From positions 1 to 7,254 of the forward strand of contig JAGWTK010000194.1 of NCBI GenBank assembly GCA_028876035.1: DNA of 7,254 bases, in the 5' to 3' direction. The DNA is from Bacteroidota bacterium. Lineage in GTDB: Bacteria; Bacteroidota; Bacteroidia; Chitinophagales; Chitinophagaceae. The position numbers and the translations under genes are program-made. The notes below the pieces were generated by a model, which ran no database searches, had not been told where the DNA came from, and saw nothing but the letters and a program-made list of their open reading frames with translations. Every line of letters starts with the position of its first letter. Position 1 is the stretch's first letter. Shown here piece by piece: positions 1-3,839 of the stretch.

Positions 1-567
1 GTGCCGGCGTCCCCAACAGCTCCTGATGATATCGATGAGAAGAGTTTACTGGATTACCCGACACCCACGGGCGAGGTGAGCAGCCGAAGATCATGGTATG
101 CTAACGGTAACCAGGAATCGGAACTTCATTACCAAAAGAACCAGCAGGAAGGATACAGTTACTGGTATCATACTAATGGTAAGCCTGCCACAAGGGAGTT
201 GTACAAGAAGGGTAAGCTGGAGGCTTTAGATTGTTATAACGACAGTGGCAGGTACACGGGTTCGTCGTGCAGCATTGTGAAGTCGGCTGTTTTTGTGCAT
301 CCTTTTTTTGAACCGGTTGATTATATTTTGTACGAACTACATAAAGACAAAAAAAAGGACAATTACAAAGAAGGTTATGTGAACGTTCGATTCAAAATTA
401 CTGCGCAGGGAAAGATGGCTTCCTTGCTGTTTACCAGTTCGCCTGATCCTTCCCTGAACGAACGCATCCGATCTATATTTGCAACAATGAACTGGTCGCC
501 CGCCATTCTTCACAACCGTGTCATCGATTTGGATATGACGCTATCGATACCTCATTTTCATGGATAA
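1..567 (+). CDS. MORN_2 (YwqK-like) repeat protein with TonB-C-like C-terminal domain, 5' truncated
   Basis: The frame is open at the window edge, so the GTG at position 1 is probably an internal codon and the true start, perhaps with an export signal, lies outside. Residues about 31-87 carry aromatic/NG repeats (SWYANGNQESE, YWYHTNGKPATRELY, CYNDSGRYTG) typical of MORN_2 repeats in YwqK-type proteins. Residues about 124-186 (GYVNVRFKITAQGKM, then a helix-like stretch, then MNWSPAILHNRVID and a final SIPHF) follow the pattern of the TonB C-terminal domain found in many Bacteroidota envelope proteins. In those families this pairing suggests an envelope-associated protein. It need not be a classical energy transducer, since no N-terminal membrane anchor or Pro-rich linker is visible here. 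The substrate or partner is unknown. The stop codon overlaps the next gene's start by 8 nt, so the two are probably co-transcribed and translationally coupled. Confidence 0.75.
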   Translation: MPASPTAPDDIDEKSLLDYPTPTGEVSSRRSWYANGNQESELHYQKNQQEGYSYWYHTNGKPATRELYKKGKLEALDCYNDSGRYTGSSCSIVKSAVFVHPFFEPVDYILYELHKDKKKDNYKEGYVNVRFKITAQGKMASLLFTSSPDPSLNERIRSIFATMNWSPAILHNRVIDLDMTLSIPHFHG

Positions 568-1030
568 TATTAATGAAACAAGTTCGCTGGTCAGCTGGAG
601 CTGCCAGTCATTCGGTGCATTGGCTCCCGCGGAATTGTATGCAATACTGCAGTTGCGAAATGAAGTGTTTGTAGTGGAGCAAAATTGTGTTTTCCAGGAC
701 GCCGATAATAAAGACCAGGAAAGCTATCATTTATGTGCCTGGCAGGATGGTAAGCTGGTAGCGTACACACGATTGTTGCCACCGGGGCTTGCGTATGAAG
801 AGATGAGTATCGGACGTGTGCTTACATCGCTAACGGTGAGGCGTAGTGGAATGGGGCGTTTGCTGGTGCAGCGTTCTATTGAGCAATGTTATTCGTTATT
901 TGGAAAAGGGCCTATTCGCATTGGTGCGCAACTATATTTAAAGCAATTCTATGCTTCCTTCGGCTTTATTCCCACCGGGGGAATTTATCCCGAGGATGGA
1001 ATAGAACATATACAGATGCTGCTTTCGTAA
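560..1030 (+). CDS. elaA: ElaA-family GNAT N-acetyltransferase
   Basis: This 156-residue protein matches the length and motif order of E. coli ElaA, a small cytoplasmic GNAT acetyltransferase whose physiological acceptor is not firmly established. The N-terminal family signature LRNEVFVVEQNCVFQDAD is at about residues 32-49. The acetyl-CoA-binding region is at about 86-106, with the pyrophosphate-loop form RRSGMGRLL at 94-102. The C-terminal family block AQLYLKQFYASFGF followed by YPEDGIEHIQM spans about 123-153. The ATG at 560 is preferred because it gives the family's usual N-terminus. It sits 8 nt inside the end of the upstream MORN_2/TonB-C gene, a typical coupled arrangement, and no Shine-Dalgarno sequence is visible. 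A weak hairpin followed by eight T residues lies about 20-45 nt downstream. Confidence 0.9.
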   Translation: MDNINETSSLVSWSCQSFGALAPAELYAILQLRNEVFVVEQNCVFQDADNKDQESYHLCAWQDGKLVAYTRLLPPGLAYEEMSIGRVLTSLTVRRSGMGRLLVQRSIEQCYSLFGKGPIRIGAQLYLKQFYASFGFIPTGGIYPEDGIEHIQMLLS

Positions 1031-1045
1031 AAGCACGAAGCATTG

Positions 1046-1077
1046 CGCGGATAATACTGTTCGCGATAATTTTTTTT
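1046..1077 (+). terminator. Weak candidate Rho-independent terminator after elaA
   Basis: CGCG at 1046-1049 can pair with CGCG at 1062-1065 around a 12-nt loop. ATT at 1042-1044 can pair with AAT at 1068-1070 beyond a small internal loop. Eight T residues (1070-1077) follow directly. The stem is short, so the call rests mainly on the T-run and its place just after the elaA stop. Confidence 0.3.
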
Positions 1078-1109
1078 GCTGCGTACACACCACAACATTT
1101 GATTCGTCG

Positions 1110-1141
1110 TTTGTACTTCTGTAAGGGGTATGTTATTTTAG
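1110..1141 (+). promoter_or_regulatory. Candidate Bacteroidota-type promoter for the DUF6089 gene
   Basis: TTTG at 1110-1113 and TATTTTAG at 1134-1141 are separated by 20 nt. The Bacteroidota primary sigma factor consensus is TTG near -33 and TAnnTTTG near -7 with about 19-20 nt between them. The downstream element matches at all but one defined position. The implied transcript start would be near 1147, leaving a leader of about 40 nt before the ATG at 1186. A TAAAA stretch at 1171-1175 lies 10-14 nt upstream of that ATG and resembles the AT-rich initiation context common in this phylum. Confidence 0.5.
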
Positions 1142-1185
1142 TACCCGAATCCTAATAACCATTCGAAAACTAAAATCTGGTATTC

Positions 1186-2151
1186 ATGAAAAAGTTTTTA
1201 CACTTCCTGGGGGGAACGTGTGCGCTCGTCATGGCCTGTTTCCTGGCTCCGCAGGCAGTGCTCGCACAGGTAGAAGATGATGGTCCGTTTGCAGAAGCAG
1301 GCGTTACTATTGGCCCTTCCAATTTTCTCGGTGACCTCGGTGGTCGCCTCGGTAAGGGAACTACCTTTCTTAAAGACAACAATTTCCAGCTCACAAAAGT
1401 ATCTTTTGGATTGCACTACAGCTATTATCCCAAACAGTGGCTGGGTGCAAGGATTGCTGTGAACTTCGGCAAGCTCGAAGGTGATGACAAAATTATCAAC
1501 GGAAAAGGCGGATTGGAAGAAGCGCGTTTGAACCGCGGCCTGGATTTCCAGTCGAACTTCATGGAAGCCATCCTGGTGGGAGAAGTTTATCCAACTGTTT
1601 TCCTGGAAGAAGATCCCAATGACCTTTTTCATAAGCTTCGTCCTTATGGTGTAATCGGTGTGGGTGTATTCCATTTCAATCCTAAAGGAATTGATCCGGC
1701 AACGGGCCAGCTCGTTGAGCTGAGACCACTTCACCTCGAAGGACAGGGCTTTGCCGAATATCCTGACCGTAAACAATTTTCATTGTGGCAACCGAATGTA
1801 CCATTGGGTGTAGGTGTTAAGTATTGGCTCAGTGACAACGTAACACTTTCTCTTGAGGTAATTCACCGTAAGACATTCACGGATTATATTGATGGTGTTA
1901 GTACAACTTACATCGACAAGAGCCTGTTCGCAAAATATCTTTCACCTGCCCAGGCTGCGCTGGCTGCCAGGATGTATGATAAAAGCAATAATGGTGCGGG
2001 TGGCGCGCCGGATTACGGCCAGCCGGGTCAGAAGCGTGGCGATCCCAGTCAGAAAGACGGGTACTACACATTTGGCTTCAAGCTTGGATTCCGCTTGAGC
2101 AGCGGCGATGGTTACCGGAATTCAACCCGTTGTCCTGTTATCAGGTTCTGA
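1186..2151 (+). CDS. DUF6089 / PorG-like outer-membrane beta-barrel protein
   Basis: This is a 321-residue exported protein. Residues 1-27 form a clear signal peptide (MKK, hydrophobic core, VLA before Q28). The mature part has alternating beta-strand segments typical of a small outer-membrane barrel. It carries blocks I associate with the Bacteroidota DUF6089 family: GPSNFLGDLGG (43-53), PYGVIGVGVFHFNPK (153-167), ELRPLHLEGQGF (178-189) and RKTFTDYIDGVSTTYID (228-244). It ends with RCPVIRF (315-321), whose terminal Phe fits BAM-dependent barrel insertion. PorG, a component of the type IX secretion system that contacts the PorKN ring, belongs to this family, but many paralogues exist and no other T9SS gene is in the window, so PorG identity is not claimed. 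A Gly/Asn/Gln-rich insert near 266-291 before the last strand looks like an extracellular or periplasmic loop. A candidate promoter lies just upstream, and the next gene follows after 83 nt with no convincing terminator between them. Confidence 0.85.
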   Translation: MKKFLHFLGGTCALVMACFLAPQAVLAQVEDDGPFAEAGVTIGPSNFLGDLGGRLGKGTTFLKDNNFQLTKVSFGLHYSYYPKQWLGARIAVNFGKLEGDDKIINGKGGLEEARLNRGLDFQSNFMEAILVGEVYPTVFLEEDPNDLFHKLRPYGVIGVGVFHFNPKGIDPATGQLVELRPLHLEGQGFAEYPDRKQFSLWQPNVPLGVGVKYWLSDNVTLSLEVIHRKTFTDYIDGVSTTYIDKSLFAKYLSPAQAALAARMYDKSNNGAGGAPDYGQPGQKRGDPSQKDGYYTFGFKLGFRLSSGDGYRNSTRCPVIRF

Positions 2152-2195
2152 TAACGGTACAGCCATTCAACTGAAAGTTGGTTGTTGGTATATAT

Positions 2196-2210
2196 CCTGA
2201 TCCGTACCCT
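2196..2210 (+). repeat. 15-nt direct repeat, copy 1 (leader of the small secreted protein gene)
   Basis: CCTGATCCGTACCCT here differs at one position from CCTGATCCGTTCCCT at 2690-2704. The two copies flank the small exported-protein gene on the same strand. This copy lies 24 nt upstream of its ATG, followed by a T-rich stretch. The function is unknown. A match of this length could also arise by chance within a window of this size. Confidence 0.4.
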
Positions 2211-2234
2211 TTTTTATCTTTTTAATTGTACACC

Positions 2235-2618
2235 ATGAAAACTACCCTTCACCGCGGTCTGGCCCTGTCCATGCTTTTTGTGCTGGCTTTGGCTGCCGCA
2301 CCGGATGCGCAGGCCGGCGTACAAGCCGACCGAAGTCTGAAGGACAGCATTCTTGTGAATAAATTACTTGTCAGTAAAAAATACAGGATCCGGATCTACC
2401 CGGGCGCAAATCACGAAGCTTTGTTTTTCAATGCCAGTGGTGAAGATGGCAAGGTGTACCAGTTTTTTTTGTTTGATGTAGACGGAAACCTGGTGAAGCA
2501 GACGCAAATCCGCAACAAGCAAACCACTATCATTACCAATTTTAACAAGGGGTGTTACACGTTCGAAGTGTTCAGTGATGATGAGCACATCGAAAACGGG
2601 ACGCTTACTATAAAATAG
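2235..2618 (+). CDS. Small exported beta-sandwich protein resembling a stand-alone T9SS-type C-terminal sorting domain
   Basis: The ATG at 2235 is chosen over an in-frame TTG three codons upstream because it gives a canonical signal peptide: MKTTLHR, a hydrophobic core, and AQA before G28. The protein is 127 residues, about 100 when mature. The mature chain looks all-beta. Residues about 75-127 (YQFFLFDVDGNLVKQ, TTIITNFNKGCYTFEVF, ENGTLTIK) follow the layout of the type A T9SS sorting domain: D-x-x-G plus strand, a central strand before a K-G-x-Y turn, and a last strand ending in Lys. Here the domain makes up most of the protein rather than tailing a large cargo. DUF3244-like small secreted proteins have a similar shape and are the main alternative. 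It lies 83 nt after the PorG-like gene on the same strand and may share its transcript. The function is unknown. Confidence 0.7.
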   Translation: MKTTLHRGLALSMLFVLALAAAPDAQAGVQADRSLKDSILVNKLLVSKKYRIRIYPGANHEALFFNASGEDGKVYQFFLFDVDGNLVKQTQIRNKQTTIITNFNKGCYTFEVFSDDEHIENGTLTIK

Positions 2619-2640
2619 ACTGTGTTGCAGTAAGACATGG

Positions 2641-2767
2641 CCAATAAGCGGCGGGAACATTCGTAAAATCTGATATCCGGTTTAACAGACCTGATCCGTT
2701 CCCTATCGTTACCACGTACCCTTACAAAAAAAGATTTTATAAATCAGTTCCCGCCACTGCTTATTGG
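2641..2767. repeat. Long imperfect inverted repeat (about 127 bp), MITE-like or structured 3' RNA
   Basis: The left arm is CCAATAAGC (2641-2649) plus GGCGGGAAC (2650-2658). The right arm is GTTCCCGCC (2747-2755), ACT (2756-2758) and GCTTATTGG (2759-2767). All 18 left-arm bases pair, with only the 3-nt ACT bulge on the right. A nested second stem is possible between TAAAATCT (2664-2671) and AGATTTTA (2732-2739). The central 60 nt shows no coding potential. No convincing target-site duplication is visible outside the arms, and there is no transposase gene. It lies 22 nt after the stop of the small exported-protein gene, so the RNA could fold as a 3' UTR element. It could equally be a small mobile or repetitive element. 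Confidence 0.65.
2690..2704 (+). repeat. 15-nt direct repeat, copy 2 (downstream of the small secreted protein gene)
   Basis: This copy matches the one at 2196-2210 at 14 of 15 positions and lies inside the loop of the inverted repeat at 2641-2767. The related 9-mer CGTACCCTT occurs at 2203-2211 and again at 2715-2723. Confidence 0.4.
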
Positions 2768-2788
2768 GCGACACATAAAATAGCTGTT

Positions 2789-3205
2789 TCAATCCAGTAT
2801 CTTCAACGGCCCGCGACGAGTACTCGCGGGCCGTTTGTTTTTGGGGTATAGCAGTAATGAACTAGCTGGGGACTTCTTCAGCGGAAAAGCTCTGAAGGGT
2901 ATTTGTGAAGAATTATCCGGATGAGTTTTTCTGATTAACTGTTCTGATGAATTAAACTGAGGAAGTGGACGGAGAAATGTTTCTGAGCAAGTCATCTGAA
3001 GATGTATGCTGATTTGCTCGTCTGATAAACTTTTCTGAGGAAGTCTTCTGATAAACGCTTCTGAAGAATTCTCCTGATGAACTCGTCTGACCAGTTCATC
3101 AGAAGAACCACCCTGAGCAGCTGTTCTGAGTGTCTCTTCTGAGGACCTCTTCTGAGCAACTCTTCTGAGTAGAATTGATAACTCGCTGTTTCTCAGCAAA
3201 ACCAT
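2789..3205 (-). CDS. Doubtful ORF encoding 13-residue repeats across the 13-bp array
   Basis: The ATG at 3205 opens a 138-codon frame that runs through the whole 13-bp array. Since 13 is not a multiple of 3, three DNA units (39 bp) give one 13-residue unit. Eight such units span residues 19-122, with a loose pattern xxSSExxxRRxxQ (for example GGSSDELVRRVHQ and ENSSEAFIRRLPQ), and a degenerate ninth lies at 6-18. No signal peptide, membrane segment or known domain is visible. Against a real gene: residues about 122-134 translate the + strand terminator hairpin, there is no clear initiation site, and the repeat is explained at DNA level. In favour: all seven - strand stop triplets within the array fall in the other two frames, which would happen by chance about 6% of the time if the stops were independent. 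I regard it as probably non-coding. Confidence 0.2.
   Translation of the reverse strand: MVLLRNSELSILLRRVAQKRSSEETLRTAAQGGSSDELVRRVHQENSSEAFIRRLPQKSLSDEQISIHLQMTCSETFLRPLPQFNSSEQLIRKTHPDNSSQIPFRAFPLKKSPASSLLLYPKNKRPASTRRGPLKILD
2805..2842 (+). terminator. Strong Rho-independent terminator closing the + strand block
   Basis: AACGGCCCGCGA (2805-2816) pairs perfectly with TCGCGGGCCGTT (2824-2835) around the 7-nt loop CGAGTAC. T-rich sequence (TGTTTTT, 2836-2842) follows. The T-run is on the + strand side, so it ends transcription from the 1186-2618 genes. On the opposite strand the bases after the hairpin are not T-rich. Confidence 0.85.
2866..3177. repeat. Tandem array of 24 diverged 13-bp units with conserved CTGA core
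   Basis: Cutting the sequence every 13 bases from 2866 gives exactly 24 units with no insertion or deletion. The + strand consensus is CTGANNANNTNTT. Counted by eye over the 24 units: C1 23, T2 20, G3 24, A4 22, A7 21, T10 18, T12 16 and T13 17. Columns 5, 6, 8, 9 and 11 show no base above 14. Units near the right end (3113-3164) are closest to the consensus, and those at the left end (2866-2930) are the most decayed. A possible further decayed unit of 12 nt lies just to the left (2854-2865). The array sits between two converging gene blocks. There are no spacers as in CRISPR and no transposon ends. Confidence 0.95.
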
Positions 3206-3296
3206 TCAAAATAAAAAAACGCACATTCCGTCTAAAAAACGCTCCAGCTGCGCAAAAAACACCCGGTCACTTTGCTGCAAAAACTCCTGCTCCTCT
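3206..3296. other. A-tract-rich spacer with 20-bp phased A-runs
   Basis: On the + strand, A-runs lie at 3213-3219, 3234-3239, 3254-3259 and 3279-3283. The first three are each followed by C at exactly 20-bp intervals (3220, 3240, 3260). Spacing near two helical turns suggests intrinsically curved DNA. On the - strand these are T-runs after the nucleotidase stop and could help termination, but no good stem precedes any of them. I see no gene here. Confidence 0.5.
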
Positions 3297-3824
3297 CTAC
3301 AGCAACTTCATCGCAGCGTCTTTCCATCCGTCAATCCGCTCAAAACCCTCCTCGTTCAGGTTGTGCGGTGCGGTAAATAGCCAGGGTTTTCCCCGGAAAT
3401 TTTTGAGGTGACGCACATGGTCATCGATCATGATATCTGCCTCAATCATGCTTTTTACACCACAAAGCACGAGCTGCTGCCAATGGAAAAAAGGAAAATG
3501 CTCCATCAGCCAATAATATTTTTCTGTGAGGGAATTGGGGAATTCCGTAGCGGCAGAAACAATAAACACCTCATACTTTTTATTCAATTCTTCTACTACG
3601 GCCACACTATCGTCCATCACCGGCAGGTTCCGGAAAAAACCAGGTTCAAAAAATTGCTGCCGTATTATTGCCTGGTGTTCTGCCGGGAATCCTTTCACAA
3701 GCGACTGCCCTTCCAGCATCTTTGCATAATCTATATCGCCTCCGAATTTTTCTTTGTACCAGGCAACCATTCCACCGGTCGTATCGGCGATGACTTCATC
3801 CATGTCTATCAGCAGTCGTTTCAT
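3297..3824 (-). CDS. 5'(3')-deoxyribonucleotidase, NT5C-type HAD phosphatase
   Basis: This 175-residue cytoplasmic protein has the HAD-superfamily motifs of the NT5C family, which removes phosphate from deoxyribonucleoside monophosphates. Motif I is DMDEV, with nucleophile D7 and acid/base D9. Motif II is VSAAT (89-93). The motif III lysine is probably K124 in the CGVKSMIEAD block. Motif IV is the metal-binding IDDH, with D134 and D135. The insert between motifs I and II (about 20-70) is the small cap. The ATG at 3824 is preferred over an in-frame TTG two codons upstream because it places the nucleophile near the N-terminus as usual. The gene starts 15 nt after the uvrA stop on the same strand, so co-transcription is likely. 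The pairing suggests a role in clearing or recycling deoxynucleotides, but substrate preference cannot be read from sequence. Confidence 0.87.
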   Translation of the reverse strand: MKRLLIDMDEVIADTTGGMVAWYKEKFGGDIDYAKMLEGQSLVKGFPAEHQAIIRQQFFEPGFFRNLPVMDDSVAVVEELNKKYEVFIVSAATEFPNSLTEKYYWLMEHFPFFHWQQLVLCGVKSMIEADIMIDDHVRHLKNFRGKPWLFTAPHNLNEEGFERIDGWKDAAMKLL

Positions 3825-3839
3825 ATGCAAAAGCAGTTG

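Larger units (their letters stand above)
2619..2865. other. Non-coding part of the convergent intergenic region
   Basis: Between the small exported-protein gene and the 13-bp array I see no gene. The stretch holds the 127-bp inverted repeat, the second 15-nt direct repeat copy and the strong + strand terminator, plus about 20 nt of unassigned sequence leading into the array. Confidence 0.6.

Noticed and set aside
886..1155. 89-codon + strand frame overlapping the elaA end
   Set aside because: It overlaps elaA in another frame, then crosses the promoter-like intergenic region. It shows no recognisable features beyond chance hydrophobicity.
1198..1776. 192-codon open frame on the - strand inside the DUF6089 gene
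   Set aside because: It lies wholly within a well-supported gene, and its translation resembles no family. The + strand protein has a signal peptide and family motifs.
2168..2180. CAACT-GAA-AGTTG hairpin after the DUF6089 gene as a terminator
   Set aside because: The stem is only 5 bp with low GC and no T-run directly after it. Read-through to the next gene is more likely.
2866..3177. CRISPR array reading of the 13-bp tandem repeats
   Set aside because: Units are contiguous with no unique spacers, far shorter than CRISPR repeats, and no cas gene is present.
3241..3296. Rho-independent terminator for the uvrA-nucleotidase operon
   Set aside because: T-runs are present on the - strand, but the only stem seen just before one (CGC/GCG around 3241-3253) is 3-4 bp, too weak to support.
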